Positions 7,110 to 16,830 of a DNA stretch of 64,000 nucleotides are shown one piece after another. Source of the DNA: Bacillota bacterium (GTDB lineage Bacteria; Bacillota; Clostridia; Peptostreptococcales; Anaerovoracaceae); NCBI GenBank assembly GCA_028724585.1, contig JAQYCQ010000039.1, positions 60,632 to 124,631 of the forward strand, written 5' to 3'. Every line of letters starts with the position of its first letter. The stretch's first letter is position 1. The translations under genes and the position numbers were made by a program. The notes under the pieces were generated by a model. That model worked only from the letters and a program-made list of their open reading frames with translations. It had not been told where the DNA came from and did no database searches.

Positions 7110-9419
7110 ATGATCAGATTACAGGACGGAGGCGTCTATCTCGTCAACGGCGAGCAGGTGATCCCTGCAGGACCAGACGCGGATAAAGCAGTAGCGGCAG
7201 CAGCTGGAAAAGCCGTAGCGGAAGATGAAGCCAGAAAAGGCACTATGGCCTACAATATTCTGAAAGACCATAACACATCAGGAAACATGAGCGACCTCGA
7301 GATCAAGTTCGACAAGCTCACCTCCCACGATATCACATATGTCGGCATCATCCAGACAGCGAGAGCTTCCGGACTCGAGAAGTTCCCGATCCCTTACGTG
7401 CTCACAAACTGCCATAACTCACTGTGCGCGGTAGGCGGGACTATCAACGAGGACGACCATATGTTCGGCCTCTCATGCGCCAAGAGATACGGCGGCATCT
7501 ACGTGCCTCCTCATCAGGCAGTCATCCACCAGTATGCCAGAGAGATGCTGGCAGGCGGCGGCAGGATGATCCTAGGTTCCGACTCCCATACCCGCTACGG
7601 CGCCCTGGGTACCATGGCCATGGGCGAAGGCGGTCCTGAGCTGGTAAAACAGCTGCTGGGCAAGACCTACGACATCAAGATGCCTGGCGTCATCGCCATC
7701 TATATGACAGGCGCGCCAGTTCCCGGCGTAGGCCCTCAGGACGTGGCGCTGGCTATCATAGGCGCTGTGTTCAGCAAGGGTTATGTAAAGAACAAGGTCA
7801 TGGAATTCGTGGGACCTGGCGTGGCTAACCTCTCAGCTGACTTCAGGATAGGCGTCGACGTAATGACGACAGAGACTACATGCCTGTCATCCATCTGGAA
7901 AACAGACGATACCATCAAGAATTTCTATGAGGTCCACGGCCGCCCTGAGGACTTTAAGGAACTCAATCCGGCTCCTGTAACTTATTACGACGGCTGCGTA
8001 TATGTAGAGCTGGACAAGATCCGCCCTATGATCGCCATGCCTTTCCATCCTTCCAACGTCTACACCATCGACTATCTCAACGCTAATCTGGAGGATGTGC
8101 TCCACGATGTAGAGGAGAAGGCAAAGACTACTCTTACAGGCGATGTAGACTTCAATCTGACAAAGAAGATCCATAACGGAAAGCTGCTGGTAGACCAGGG
8201 TATCATAGCCGGCTGCGCGGGCGGCGGATACGAAAACATCTGCGACGCGGCTGACATCCTCAAGGGACAGTACATAGGAAGCGACGACTTCACTCTCAGC
8301 GTTTACCCGGCCTCAACTCCTATCTATCTCGAGATAGCTAAGAATGGCGTGCTCGCTGATCTCATCCAGACAGGAGCTGTCGTAAAGACCGCCTTCTGCG
8401 GACCTTGCTTCGGCGCCGGCGACACACCGGCAAACGGTGACCTCTCTATCAGGCACTCCACAAGGAACTTCCCTAACAGAGAAGGCTCCAAGATCCAGGA
8501 AGGCCAGATCGCTTCAGTAGCACTCATGGACGCCAGATCCATCGCCGCTACTGCCGCTAACAAGGGATACCTGACTCCAGCTACAGAATTCGCGGGAGAG
8601 TACCGCCGTCCGGTATATCACTTCGACGGCGAGATCTACAAGAACCGCGTTTTCGATTCACACGGCGAGGCGGATCCTTCAGTTCCGGTACGCTTCGGAC
8701 CGAACATCAAGGACTGGCCGGCAATGTCCGCTCTGCCTGAAAACCTGATCATCAAGGTGGTCTCAGAGATCCACGATCCTGTAACGACTACAGACGAGCT
8801 TATCCCTTCGGGCGAGACATCCAGCTACCGTTCAAACCCGCTCAGGCTGGCTGAGTTCGCTCTTTCCAGAAAGGATCCTGAGTACGTAGGACGCGCCAAG
8901 GCTATCCAGAAAGCCCAGAAAGCCATAGAATCCGGCAAGTGCGGCGGCGACGCTGTTCCAGAGCTCAAGCCTGTAATGGCAGCTATCCACACTAAGTATC
9001 CAGACGTAAGCCACGACAACCTGGGCATCGGTTCCACTATCTTCGCTGTAAAGCCTGGCGACGGCTCCGCCCGCGAGCAGGCCGCATCATGTCAGAAGGT
9101 ACTGGGCGGCTGGGCAAACATCGCCAACGAATATGCCACAAAGAGATACCGCTCCAACCTCATAAACTGGGGCATGCTCCCGTTCGTGACTGACTGCGAC
9201 GACAAGGAGCTTCCGTTCGCTAACGGCGACTTCATCTTCATTCCGGAGATCAGGGACGCTGTAGAGAAGAAGCGGGACAAGATCACCGCTTATAAGGTAG
9301 ATGCTGAGGCTAAGACCCTGACGGAGTTCGAGCTCTCTCTCGGAAATCTCACAGACGACGAGCGCGAGATCATCCTCGACGGCTGCCTGATCAACTACTA
9401 CAAGGCACATATGAATTAA
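7110..9419 (+). CDS. Aconitase-superfamily hydratase (YbhJ-like)
   Basis: A 769-residue [4Fe-4S] hydro-lyase. The N-terminal two-thirds carries the aconitase/isopropylmalate isomerase fold with [21 protein letters not shown] (substrate loop) and [14 protein letters not shown], which holds the paired cluster cysteines. The C-terminal part is the swivel-like domain. The closest named relative I recognise is the YbhJ-type 'putative hydratase', not bacterial AcnA/AcnB, so the true substrate may not be citrate. A strong TGGAGG ribosome binding site precedes the ATG. It is monocistronic, divergent from the hydrogenase operon and followed by a strong hairpin. No citrate synthase or isocitrate dehydrogenase lies nearby. 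Confidence 0.8.
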   Translation: MIRLQDGGVYLVNGEQVIPAGPDADKAVAAAAGKAVAEDEARKGTMAYNILKDHNTSGNMSDLEIKFDKLTSHDITYVGIIQTARASGLEKFPIPYVLTNCHNSLCAVGGTINEDDHMFGLSCAKRYGGIYVPPHQAVIHQYAREMLAGGGRMILGSDSHTRYGALGTMAMGEGGPELVKQLLGKTYDIKMPGVIAIYMTGAPVPGVGPQDVALAIIGAVFSKGYVKNKVMEFVGPGVANLSADFRIGVDVMTTETTCLSSIWKTDDTIKNFYEVHGRPEDFKELNPAPVTYYDGCVYVELDKIRPMIAMPFHPSNVYTIDYLNANLEDVLHDVEEKAKTTLTGDVDFNLTKKIHNGKLLVDQGIIAGCAGGGYENICDAADILKGQYIGSDDFTLSVYPASTPIYLEIAKNGVLADLIQTGAVVKTAFCGPCFGAGDTPANGDLSIRHSTRNFPNREGSKIQEGQIASVALMDARSIAATAANKGYLTPATEFAGEYRRPVYHFDGEIYKNRVFDSHGEADPSVPVRFGPNIKDWPAMSALPENLIIKVVSEIHDPVTTTDELIPSGETSSYRSNPLRLAEFALSRKDPEYVGRAKAIQKAQKAIESGKCGGDAVPELKPVMAAIHTKYPDVSHDNLGIGSTIFAVKPGDGSAREQAASCQKVLGGWANIANEYATKRYRSNLINWGMLPFVTDCDDKELPFANGDFIFIPEIRDAVEKKRDKITAYKVDAEAKTLTEFELSLGNLTDDEREIILDGCLINYYKAHMN

Positions 9420-9424
9420 TACCG

Positions 9425-9452
9425 TGTCCTGCGTCAGCTCCGCTGACAGGAC
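9425..9452. repeat. CGGAG-core palindrome with extended stem
   Basis: GTCAGCTCCGCTGAC (9433-9447) is a 15-bp member of the family, extended outward by GTCCT/AGGAC. It sits just after the hydratase stop. Confidence 0.65.
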
Positions 9453-9467
9453 GCTCCGCGAAAATGT

Positions 9468-9507
9468 AAAAAACGGCCCGGCCCTTCATATTCGAAGGAC
9501 CGGGCCG
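9468..9507 (-). terminator. Rho-independent terminator of the 12.8-9.6 kb operon
   Basis: A 14-bp stem (9474-9487 with 9494-9507, one mismatch) followed on the minus strand by six T. The same hairpin could also slow plus-strand transcription leaving the hydratase gene. Confidence 0.85.
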
Positions 9508-9545
9508 CTGTCGTTTCATGCCACTGGCTGCCGCCAGGCATCTGT

Positions 9546-9556
9546 CGACGGAGTCG
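9546..9556. repeat. CGGAG-core short palindrome
   Basis: CGACGGAGTCG, with four-base arms around GGA, between the terminator and the aminotransferase stop. Confidence 0.5.
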
Positions 9557-9571
9557 TCGTCAGGCGCCTTA

Positions 9572-10744
9572 TTATTTTTTCAGCTTCTTTATATCTGCCA
9601 GCCTGTTTAGAGCTTCAGTGAGCGTATCGTCCTGCTTGGTGAAATGGAAACGGATCAGGTGCTTTACGTCTTCTTTAAAGAAGCTGGATCCCGGTACCGC
9701 GCCCACACCGACCTTTTCAGCCAGATCGAGGCAGAACTGTTCGTCGTCATCATAGCCGAACTCACTGATGTCGACCAGGACGTAATAAGCGCCCTGAGGG
9801 TCAGTGTAGCGGAGGCCCAGATCCTTAAGGCCTCCCACAAAGAGGTTCTTCATGTGAGTGTACTTGTCATGCAGCCACTGGTAATATGGATCGCCGAAGC
9901 TGAGGCCGACTACTGCCGCCTCCATGAGCGGCGCGGCCGCGCCTACGGTCAGGAAATCATGGACCTTTTTTATCCTGTCGGTTATATCCGGGGCAGCTAT
10001 GGTATAGCCCAGCCTCCAGCCTGTGATGGAGTAGGTCTTGGACAGCGAGCTGCAGATGATGGTGCGCTCCCTCATTCCGGGAAGAGTCGCGATGTACACG
10101 TGTTCGTAAGGCTCGTATATTATATGTTCGTAGACCTAGTCTGTGATCACGAAGCGGTCGTATTTTACAGCCAGGTCAGCTATGGTCTGCAGTTCCTCGC
10201 GGCTGAAGACCTTGCCCGACGGATTGGACGGGTTGCAGAGGATCAGAGCCTTGACGCCCGGTGTCTTCATGGCCTCCTCGAGCAGATCGGCATCGAAACC
10301 GAAGTCAGGCGGAACGAGAGGAACGTAGATCGGCTCAGCTCCGCTCAGGATGGCGTCAGCCCCGTAGTTTTCGTAAAAAGGAGAGAATACGACCACCTTA
10401 TCGCCCGGGTTGCAGACGGACATCATAGCTGCCATCATTGCCTCTGTGCTGCCGCAGGTGACTACGATCTCGGTGTCGGGATCCACTTCCATACCGGAGA
10501 AATGAGCCTGTTTAGCCGCCAGCGCCTCCCTGAAATTCTGGGCACCCCATGTCAGCGCGTATTGGTGGGGACCGGTCTTTGCGACCTCGGACAGCCTGTC
10601 TGTTATCTCCTCAGGCGGATCGAAGTCAGGAAAGCCCTGCGATAGATTTACAGCTCCGTATTTGTTTGAGACTCTGGTCATCCTGCGGATGACGGAATCG
10701 GTAAAGTTTTCAGTTCTCCTTGATAATTCAGGCAATGCTTTCAT
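9572..10744 (-). pseudogene. Class I/II PLP aminotransferase interrupted by one in-frame TAG
   Basis: Read through codon 203, this is a full-length ~390-residue fold-type I aminotransferase. The TAG at 10136-10138 falls in the motif VITD-stop-VYEHIIYEPYEHV, where the family normally has Glu (DEVYEH). The upstream piece (10136-10744, 202 residues) carries the substrate-binding NLSQGFPDF and the CNPSNPSGK motif. The downstream piece holds the PLP lysine in SLSKTYSITGWRLGY, so neither half can work alone. The downstream frame is clean to its TAA, with no further damage. Relatives act as methionine, kynurenine or aspartate aminotransferases. It is four bases downstream of the SGNH gene. A GAG to TAG change, sequence error or readthrough could all explain it. 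Confidence 0.85.
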
Positions 10745-10747
10745 CTC

Positions 10748-11611
10748 CTATTTTTCTGTCTTTTTAGAAGCCTTCTGGGCAGGTTCTATCTGCGGGCCTG
10801 ATATGGCGCTTTTTATCATCTGGGCGTAGCCCTGCTGACCGGCGCTGTTGAGATGTATGCCGTCGCCGTAGAGCCATTCCGGATGGGCGGCAGCCTGGCT
10901 GGGCCAGTCTATGGTCGATACGGTTTTGTATTTTTTAGCGAGCTGCTTTATGGTCTTGTTGACGTCATTCTGGTAGCTCAGGTTTTTACCGTAGGTGAGC
11001 ACCCAGTATATCTGGTGCTTTTCCCCTATCTGTTTTATCAGCTTCTGTCCGTCTTCTTTTTCGAATGTGCCGTTGGTTCCGAGCCCTATGACGACGACAT
11101 CGCCGAGCGTGCCCTCCTTTTTCATCTTCGAGACTATGCCGAAGGCGGCTGACATCTGGCGCGATTCCCTGGCGTCGACGTTTATGCCGGGCACGTTTTC
11201 CTGAAGGGAGCCCGCGGCGCCCAGCATGACGGAGTCGCCTATGGCTGATACGCTGTCCGGCAGCTCTGTTCCGTCGGACGCTTCTCCGCTGGAATCGACG
11301 GAGTCCTCAGTACTGCCGGATGTCGACGTTTCAGAAGATTTATTGTCTTTTTGAGCTTTGGCCTTATCGCTTTTTTTGCTGTCGGCTTTTTCGCTTTCCG
11401 CTTTTTCAGCGTCGGAGGATTCATTTTCAGCTGAGCTTTCTTCTTCCTTCTGTTCGGCTTTTATAGCAGCCTTGCCTGCCTGCAGCGATTCTTTTATCGG
11501 CGCTGTAGAGGGATTCTCGTCAGGAGAAGCGGCGATCGCCTGTATTCCTATCACCATGATGAAGCATGTAGCTATCATCAGTATGCTGGTCAGCCATTTT
11601 ATCTTTTTCAT
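10748..11611 (-). CDS. Secreted/anchored SGNH-hydrolase domain protein (OatA C-terminal-like)
   Basis: A 287-residue protein with an N-terminal membrane segment (residues ~6-28), a Lys/Glu/Ser-rich low-complexity linker (~35-115) and an SGNH/GDSL esterase domain: IGDSVM (nucleophile Ser), GLGTNG and DGIHLN (catalytic Asp/His). It matches the extracellular domain of OatA-type peptidoglycan or polysaccharide O-acetyltransferases, which transfers acetyl groups handed over by the membrane acyltransferase. That partner is encoded directly upstream and overlaps it by 92 bp. AAAGGGAG lies ten bases before the ATG. In most OatA proteins both parts are one polypeptide, so this may be a natural split or a frameshifted fusion. 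Confidence 0.8.
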   Translation of the reverse strand: MKKIKWLTSILMIATCFIMVIGIQAIAASPDENPSTAPIKESLQAGKAAIKAEQKEEESSAENESSDAEKAESEKADSKKSDKAKAQKDNKSSETSTSGSTEDSVDSSGEASDGTELPDSVSAIGDSVMLGAAGSLQENVPGINVDARESRQMSAAFGIVSKMKKEGTLGDVVVIGLGTNGTFEKEDGQKLIKQIGEKHQIYWVLTYGKNLSYQNDVNKTIKQLAKKYKTVSTIDWPSQAAAHPEWLYGDGIHLNSAGQQGYAQMIKSAISGPQIEPAQKASKKTEK

Positions 11612-12758
11612 TATGCCTGTACTCCCTTTTATCGAACGGTTCCTGTTTAATGTTTTTTACTGCCCTGCGTTTTCTTTTAACGCGCCGGGAAGAGACGAAA
11701 GAGCTCATGATCTGTCTGATCCTCCCCAGGAAATATACCGCCCAGAATGCCAGGATGAAAGTCACAGCGGCTTCCAGGAGCTTCACCGGAACCGTCTGGC
11801 CGAGCATGCTGTTGAGTATGAATATGACTGGATACTGCCAGAGATAGATCTCGTAGCCGCTCCTGCTGATCTTATTGCAGAACCTTATGAAGCGCGAATC
11901 ACTGTTCCCTTCGTATTCCGCCGCTACAAGCACGAGGAAAGCGCACCAGACAGCAGTGAGGGCCATGCCTCCGCGGTAGATGACCATGTTTGATCCATCC
12001 GCGAACATGAGCAGGAATACAGCGGCGGCTATATTAGCGCCCCAGAAAAGAAGGCTGAGCACAAGGTGCCTGGATAGAAAACCATAGAGCCTGTATGTGA
12101 TCTCGCTGCCCTGCTTGTAGTAGATGCCTGCCGCGGCTCCCAGGAGGAGCGAGCCCATCCTGGTCACAGTAGAGTAGTACAGGAAGGCAGAAGTGTTAGG
12201 CATAAAGCTGACGGCGAACATCACGACAGCGGGTATAGCAGCGGCTATGGTCAGCCTTTTGACCGCCTTGAACTGGCCGAGCCTGTTTCTCTTTTTAGCC
12301 CAGAGCCATATGAAAGGCCATATCAGGAAAAACTGCATCTGAACTGATATAGTCCACATATGGGTGAAAGGAGATCCCGCGCCTATAGAAGAGAAGTAAT
12401 CGCTGGACATGGAGATCTGCCTCCAGTTGTAATAATTGAGCAGCATGGACAGGGAACTGCCCTTGAGACCCCACGCCGACTCAGGCACCAGCAGCTTAAG
12501 CGCCCCGCAGGTCACCAGTATCATGATCAGCATAGGCGGGATAAGCTGGCGTATCTTGGTCAGGTAGAATACAGGGACGTTGATGTTCCTCAGGTTCTGA
12601 AGTATATATGTGAGCAGGAAGCCGCACAGGACAAAGAACATCTCTACGCCCAGATAGCCTCCGCGGAATACGCCGGGCATGAGGTGGAACAGGAGGACGG
12701 CTGTGAGCGCGAAGACCCTGAGCACGTCCAGTCCAGGCAGGTATTTTATATTCTGCAT
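11520..12758 (-). CDS. Acyltransferase family 3 membrane protein (OatA N-terminal-like)
   Basis: A 412-residue polytopic membrane protein with the AT3 signature LDVLRVFALTAVLLFHL and GYLGVEMFFVLCGFLLT near the N-terminus and about ten hydrophobic segments ending near residue 365. It should move acetyl groups from cytoplasmic acetyl-CoA across the membrane. The last ~30 residues (after KREYRHNEKDK) overlap the SGNH gene in another frame and look unstructured, consistent with an end produced by a frame change. A hairpin at 12782-12826 sits in the 5' leader. The target is probably peptidoglycan or a surface polymer; this is inferred from the OatA-like pairing. Confidence 0.8.
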   Translation of the reverse strand: MQNIKYLPGLDVLRVFALTAVLLFHLMPGVFRGGYLGVEMFFVLCGFLLTYILQNLRNINVPVFYLTKIRQLIPPMLIMILVTCGALKLLVPESAWGLKGSSLSMLLNYYNWRQISMSSDYFSSIGAGSPFTHMWTISVQMQFFLIWPFIWLWAKKRNRLGQFKAVKRLTIAAAIPAVVMFAVSFMPNTSAFLYYSTVTRMGSLLLGAAAGIYYKQGSEITYRLYGFLSRHLVLSLLFWGANIAAAVFLLMFADGSNMVIYRGGMALTAVWCAFLVLVAAEYEGNSDSRFIRFCNKISRSGYEIYLWQYPVIFILNSMLGQTVPVKLLEAAVTFILAFWAVYFLGRIRQIMSSFVSSRRVKRKRRAVKNIKQEPFDKREYRHNEKDKMADQHTDDSYMLHHGDRNTGDRRFS

Positions 12759-12781
12759 GATGAAAATATCCCTTCGTGAAA

Positions 12782-12826
12782 GAAGCGGAGCGCAGTGTCA
12801 GGCTGTCATCGCCTGCGCTCTGCTTC
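12782..12826 (-). promoter_or_regulatory. Strong leader hairpin upstream of the acyltransferase gene
   Basis: A 14-bp stem (12782-12795 with 12813-12826, one G/T pair) about 24 bases before the acyltransferase ATG. On the minus strand it is followed by CTTTC only, so attenuation is possible but unproven. Confidence 0.45.
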
Positions 12827-12936
12827 CATATATATGTAAATGACTTGTAATATACGCGTCATCATTCTGTAACATTCTGCCTGTCATTCTACTACACAAG
12901 ACAAGCGTAATCAAATAGATAAAAAATCCATTTTTT

Positions 12937-12955
12937 CCGACAGCTCCGCTGACGG
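12937..12955. repeat. CGGAG-core palindrome
   Basis: CAGCTCCGCTG flanked by outer CCGA/ACGG pairing, in the gap after the pdxR stop. A run of A on the minus strand follows it. Confidence 0.55.
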
Positions 12956-13010
12956 CTGCCTGCGGCAGGGATCCTGTATATCAGTCCCCCCGCAGAAAGT
13001 CCCTGTCCCG

Positions 13011-14429
13011 TCACCGGTCTCTGCCCGCCAGCAGTCCGGATATGATACCCACCGCCTCTTTGATGTTTTCTTCTTTTAAATATGAATAATTTATTACGAA
13101 GCAGTGGTCTGTTTCGGCAGGCGGGTCTGAATAGAACGACGAGAGGGGAGAGATGCGGATCCCCTGTCCGGCAAGGCGACGGCAGAACTCGCCGTCATCC
13201 ATGTCCATGTCCAGTTTCATGAGGAAATGCAGGCCGGCATCCTCCTCTGATGTACTTGCATACCTGTGCAGCGGACTCCCTTCTATAGCAGCCAGCAGAG
13301 CATCACGCTTCCTGTGATAATGATTCCTCAGCCTGTTTATATGCTTCTCAAAATAGCCTTCGGATATGAAGCGCGCCAGCGCGTACTGCTCAAATGTCGA
13401 TACAGGACAGGATGTGAACGAGAGTTCACGTACATATTTCTCAGCCAGATGGTCGGGAAGCACCATGTAGCCTATTCTGATAGTCGAGGCCAGAGTCTTG
13501 GTGAAGGTATTCATATATATGACCTTCTCCTGGACATCCATGCTCCTCAGAGACGGCACCGGCCGGCCGTGCAGCCTGAACTCGCTGTCATAGTCGTCTT
13601 CTATGATATAGCGGGCGTCAGACCGTGAAGCCCATGACAGATACTCAAACCTGCGGCCTACAGGTGTTACCAGGCCGGTCGGATAATGATGCGACGGCGA
13701 TGTGTGTATGACGTCTATGCCCTTAGACTCCAGTTCACTGACAGCCACGCCGCTCTGGTCCATGCGGGCCCGGCGGCACTCTGCTCCAAAACTCCTGTAA
13801 ATCTTAAAGACCTTGTCGTACCCCGGATCTTCCACACCGTAAATCCTGTCTGTGCCCAGCAGCTGCAGTATCAGACTGTAGAGATACTCGGCGCCTGCGC
13901 CTATTACGACCTGTTCCGGCCGCACAGTTATGCCGTGAAAGTCTCTGAGACTGCCTGCTATAGCCTGCCTGAGAGGCATGATGCCGCCGACAGGAGAGTT
14001 TGTGAGCAGCTCCTCCTGACGGTTGTTCAGCAGCTCGCGCATGATTCGGGCCCAGACGGAGAAGGGAAACTGCTCCGGCCTGGTCTGATTGCTGGTAAAG
14101 TCGGCTATATATGCCGGTGGCGCGGCCGGAGCAGTGCTGTCCCCGGTCCGCGGAGCGGACGACTCCTGACGGAGCTTTTCCGCTGCGTTGACATCAGAGA
14201 CGAAATAGCCTTTTTTCGGAATTGAATATATGTAGCCCTCTGCCATGAGCTGGCTATATGCGTTTTCAACTGTGATGGTGCTTATGCCCAGATTTTTCGC
14301 GAAGCTGCGCTTTGAGGGCAGCTTTTCGCCGGAAAGCAGACGGCCTGATATTATGTCATTTTTGATGCATTTGTACAGATGTTCATAGAGAGTATCTGAC
14401 CCTGTATCTGAGAATGAATAGGTTAGCAT
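13011..14429 (-). CDS. pdxR: MocR/GntR-type PLP-binding regulator of pyridoxal phosphate synthesis
   Basis: About 472 residues. An N-terminal GntR winged helix (EKLPSKRSFAKNLGISTITVENAYSQL region) is joined by a linker to a fold-type I aminotransferase domain, with the PLP lysine in NTFTKTLAS and the IRIGYMVLP motif. Family members sense PLP or a metabolite and control pdxST. Divergence from pdxS supports that role here. The ATG at 14429 (MLTYSF...) is preferred over 14456: GGGAG lies upstream of it, relatives begin with this sequence, and the upstream alternative would put repeated operator-like sequences inside the gene. Confidence 0.85.
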   Translation of the reverse strand: MLTYSFSDTGSDTLYEHLYKCIKNDIISGRLLSGEKLPSKRSFAKNLGISTITVENAYSQLMAEGYIYSIPKKGYFVSDVNAAEKLRQESSAPRTGDSTAPAAPPAYIADFTSNQTRPEQFPFSVWARIMRELLNNRQEELLTNSPVGGIMPLRQAIAGSLRDFHGITVRPEQVVIGAGAEYLYSLILQLLGTDRIYGVEDPGYDKVFKIYRSFGAECRRARMDQSGVAVSELESKGIDVIHTSPSHHYPTGLVTPVGRRFEYLSWASRSDARYIIEDDYDSEFRLHGRPVPSLRSMDVQEKVIYMNTFTKTLASTIRIGYMVLPDHLAEKYVRELSFTSCPVSTFEQYALARFISEGYFEKHINRLRNHYHRKRDALLAAIEGSPLHRYASTSEEDAGLHFLMKLDMDMDDGEFCRRLAGQGIRISPLSSFYSDPPAETDHCFVINYSYLKEENIKEAVGIISGLLAGRDR

Positions 14430-14430
14430 T

Positions 14431-14484
14431 TTACTGAATATTCTCCCATCTGGCATTACTGAATATATTTGTTTTGAATATTTA
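14431..14484. promoter_or_regulatory. Direct repeats in the pdxR-pdxS intergenic region (candidate PdxR operator)
   Basis: Three same-direction copies related to TTACTGAATAT: 14431-14441, 14456-14466 and a weaker GTTTTGAATAT at 14471-14481. MocR-type regulators typically bind direct repeats between the divergent genes. A TATAAT at 14503-14508 is the likely pdxS -10. Confidence 0.5.
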
Positions 14485-14611
14485 TATATGGTCAGTTATG
14501 AGTATAATTAATTTTTGTTAATAAGTCTATCAAAACGCAGGAATTTACTGCGGTGATGCAGAAAAAGACGGACACGGCTTACAGCAGCGCGGAGACATGC
14601 CTTTATACAAG

Positions 14612-14626
14612 CGTCCGCTCCGCGGA
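14612..14626. repeat. CGGAG-core palindrome
   Basis: GTCCGCTCCGCGGAC, six-base perfect arms around TCC, in the pdxS leader. Confidence 0.65.
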
Positions 14627-14681
14627 CAGGGAGGCAAAGAAGAAAGCTGCTGATACGCAGTGAAAGCAGGAGGAAAAACCG

Positions 14682-15557
14682 ATGGAAAACGAGAGATATA
14701 AGCTGAATAAGGAACTGGCGCAGATGCTCAAGGGAGGCGTCATCATGGACGTTACGACCCCGGAGCAGGCGCATATAGCGGAGGAAGCCGGTGCCTGCGC
14801 GGTAATGGCCCTGGAGAGGATCCCTGCTGATATCAGGGCTGCCGGCGGGGTTTCCAGGATGAGTGATCCCAAGATGATCAAGGGAATCCAGGCAGCTGTT
14901 TCTATTCCTGTAATGGCCAAGTGCAGGATAGGACATTTTGTGGAAGCTCAGATACTGGAAGCGATAGATATAGACTATATAGACGAGAGCGAGGTGCTGT
15001 CGCCGGCTGACGATGTCTATCATATCGATAAGACTAAATTCAAGGTGCCTTTTGTGTGCGGGGCCAGAAATCTGGGCGAAGCCCTGCGCCGTATCCAGGA
15101 GGGCGCTTCCATGATCCGCACAAAAGGCGAGCCGGGTACAGGCGACGTGGTCCAGGCTGTCAGCCACATGAGGCTGATGAACAGCGAGATAGCTAAGGTC
15201 GTGTCCATGCGCGAGGACGAGCTTTATGAGGAGGCTAAGCAGCTGCAGGTTCCTTATGAGCTGGTGAAATCTGTCCATGAGGATAAAAGGCTGCCGGTCG
15301 TAAATTTCGCGGCGGGCGGTGTAGCTACCCCGGCTGACGCGGCGCTCATGATGCAGCTGGGAGCGGAAGGTGTGTTCGTAGGCTCCGGCATCTTCAAGTC
15401 GGGAAATCCGGCCAAGCGCGCAGCGGCTATCGTACAGGCTGTCACAAACTATACTGACGCTGGACTCATCGCGGAGCTTTCCGAGGATCTGGGAGAAGCT
15501 ATGGTCGGTATCAACGAGCAGGAAATAGAGCTTCTCATGGCTGAGAGAGGCAGATAG
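14682..15557 (+). CDS. pdxS: Pyridoxal 5'-phosphate synthase lyase subunit
   Basis: A 291-residue (beta/alpha)8-barrel that makes PLP from ribose 5-phosphate, glyceraldehyde 3-phosphate and ammonia. The conserved lysines are present: one in [13 protein letters not shown], one in MAKCRIGH and one in [32 protein letters not shown] is the phosphate-binding region. Length is normal. GCAGGAGG precedes the ATG. It is followed after 49 bp by its glutaminase pdxT, the standard order. A short palindrome (15569-15579) lies between them. Transcription is probably controlled by the divergent pdxR product. Confidence 0.97.
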   Translation: MENERYKLNKELAQMLKGGVIMDVTTPEQAHIAEEAGACAVMALERIPADIRAAGGVSRMSDPKMIKGIQAAVSIPVMAKCRIGHFVEAQILEAIDIDYIDESEVLSPADDVYHIDKTKFKVPFVCGARNLGEALRRIQEGASMIRTKGEPGTGDVVQAVSHMRLMNSEIAKVVSMREDELYEEAKQLQVPYELVKSVHEDKRLPVVNFAAGGVATPADAALMMQLGAEGVFVGSGIFKSGNPAKRAAAIVQAVTNYTDAGLIAELSEDLGEAMVGINEQEIELLMAERGR

Positions 15558-15568
15558 AAATATCACGG

Positions 15569-15579
15569 GCGCTCCGCGC
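15569..15579. repeat. CGGAG-core short palindrome
   Basis: GCGCTCCGCGC, between pdxS and pdxT. Confidence 0.5.
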
Positions 15580-15606
15580 GCAGGTATATAGAGGGGGAAA
15601 GGGATA

Positions 15607-16173
15607 ATGAGAATAGCAGTATCAGCCATACAGGGCGATTTTCAGGAACATGAAAAAGTATTTGAGGAGCTGGGAGCCGAGTGTGTAGAACTGAGGCAGA
15701 AGGCTGATCTGGATCAGGACTACGATGCTTTCGTGCTTCCGGGCGGCGAGAGCACAGTTCAGGGCAAGCTCCTGAAGGAATTGGATATGTTCGATATTAT
15801 AAAGGAAAAGATCGAGGCAGGCATGCCGGTATTCGCCACCTGCGCCGGACTCATACTTCTGGCTGAGCATCTGGAAAATGACGATCGGGAATATTTCCGC
15901 ACCCTGCCTGTAACAGTGCGCCGCAACGCCTACGGCCGCCAGCTGGGCAGTTTCTTTACACGCGGAGAGATGAAGCACGTGGGAGAAATACCTATGACAT
16001 TTATCCGCGCGCCTTACATAGCCGAAGCGGACGAAGCCGAAGTCCTGGCCGAGACTGATGGACGCGTAACAGCTGTAAGGTACGGCAGGCAGCTGGCTAT
16101 GTCATTTCATCCGGAGCTGGATCCGGATAGAAAGATATACAGGTACTTTATAGATGAGGTGATGAATGGCTGA
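15607..16173 (+). CDS. pdxT: Pyridoxal 5'-phosphate synthase glutaminase subunit
   Basis: A 188-residue class I glutamine amidotransferase that supplies ammonia to PdxS. The oxyanion region is LPGGESTVQGKLL. The nucleophile is Cys in TCAGLILLAE, and the His/Glu of the triad are in MSFHPELDPD. It docks on the PdxS dodecamer through the barrel N-face. A purine-rich AGGGGGAAAGGG stretch precedes the ATG. Confidence 0.97.
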   Translation: MRIAVSAIQGDFQEHEKVFEELGAECVELRQKADLDQDYDAFVLPGGESTVQGKLLKELDMFDIIKEKIEAGMPVFATCAGLILLAEHLENDDREYFRTLPVTVRRNAYGRQLGSFFTRGEMKHVGEIPMTFIRAPYIAEADEAEVLAETDGRVTAVRYGRQLAMSFHPELDPDRKIYRYFIDEVMNG

Positions 16174-16314
16174 AGGCGGTCGGCAGCAGCTGTGCCTGAT
16201 TTCCTGTTTGTAAACGTCTGCTGTGATGATATAATCTAAATTAACTGCGCGTGAAGCACGGACAGGATGATTAATTTAATGGATAGAAATTTTGACAGAC
16301 AGGAAAACAGGAAA

Positions 16315-16812
16315 ATGGAATACTGGGATATTTACGATAAAAACAAACAGAAGACCGGCAGGAAGATGAAGCGCAATGACTGGCATATGGCTCCGGGGGA
16401 TTATCATCTTACTGTTTTGGGAGCGGTCCAGAGGCCGGACGGCAGCTATCTGATCACTAAGCGCCGCGAGGATAAAGAATGGGCTCCGGGCAGCTGGGAG
16501 ATACCGGGCGGCGGCGTTACGGCAGGCGAGGAGTCTGCAGAGGCGGTGGCTCGGGAGATCCGCGAGGAGACCGGCATAGATGTTTCAGACGCTGAAGGCG
16601 GGCTTGTATTTACTTACGAGCGGGTAAATCCTGAGGAACAGAACAATTATTTCGTTGATGTGTACAGATTTGTGCTGGATTTCGATGAGTCAGATGTCAG
16701 AGTACAGGATTCTGAGGTGGCCGGCTTTAAGTTCGCCGACGCTGAAGAGATAAAAAAGCTGGGTGAGGAAGGAAAATTCCTTCATTACAGCAGCATTAAA
16801 CAGATATTTTAA
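16315..16812 (+). CDS. NUDIX hydrolase
   Basis: A ~165-residue NUDIX protein. The box GGGVTAGEESAEAVAREIRE, continuing ETGI, matches GX5EX7REUXEEXGU. The opening EYWDIYDKNKQKTG resembles IPP-isomerase-like and YfcD-type NUDIX proteins. Substrates of this type range from nucleoside diphosphates to isoprenoid diphosphates; none can be assigned. The ATG at 16315 follows an AGGAAAACAGGAAA purine tract; ATGs at 16267 and 16279 are possible. It is followed immediately by a strong terminator. Confidence 0.8.
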   Translation: MEYWDIYDKNKQKTGRKMKRNDWHMAPGDYHLTVLGAVQRPDGSYLITKRREDKEWAPGSWEIPGGGVTAGEESAEAVAREIREETGIDVSDAEGGLVFTYERVNPEEQNNYFVDVYRFVLDFDESDVRVQDSEVAGFKFADAEEIKKLGEEGKFLHYSSIKQIF

Positions 16813-16830
16813 GATCGCGGGATAAGATCC

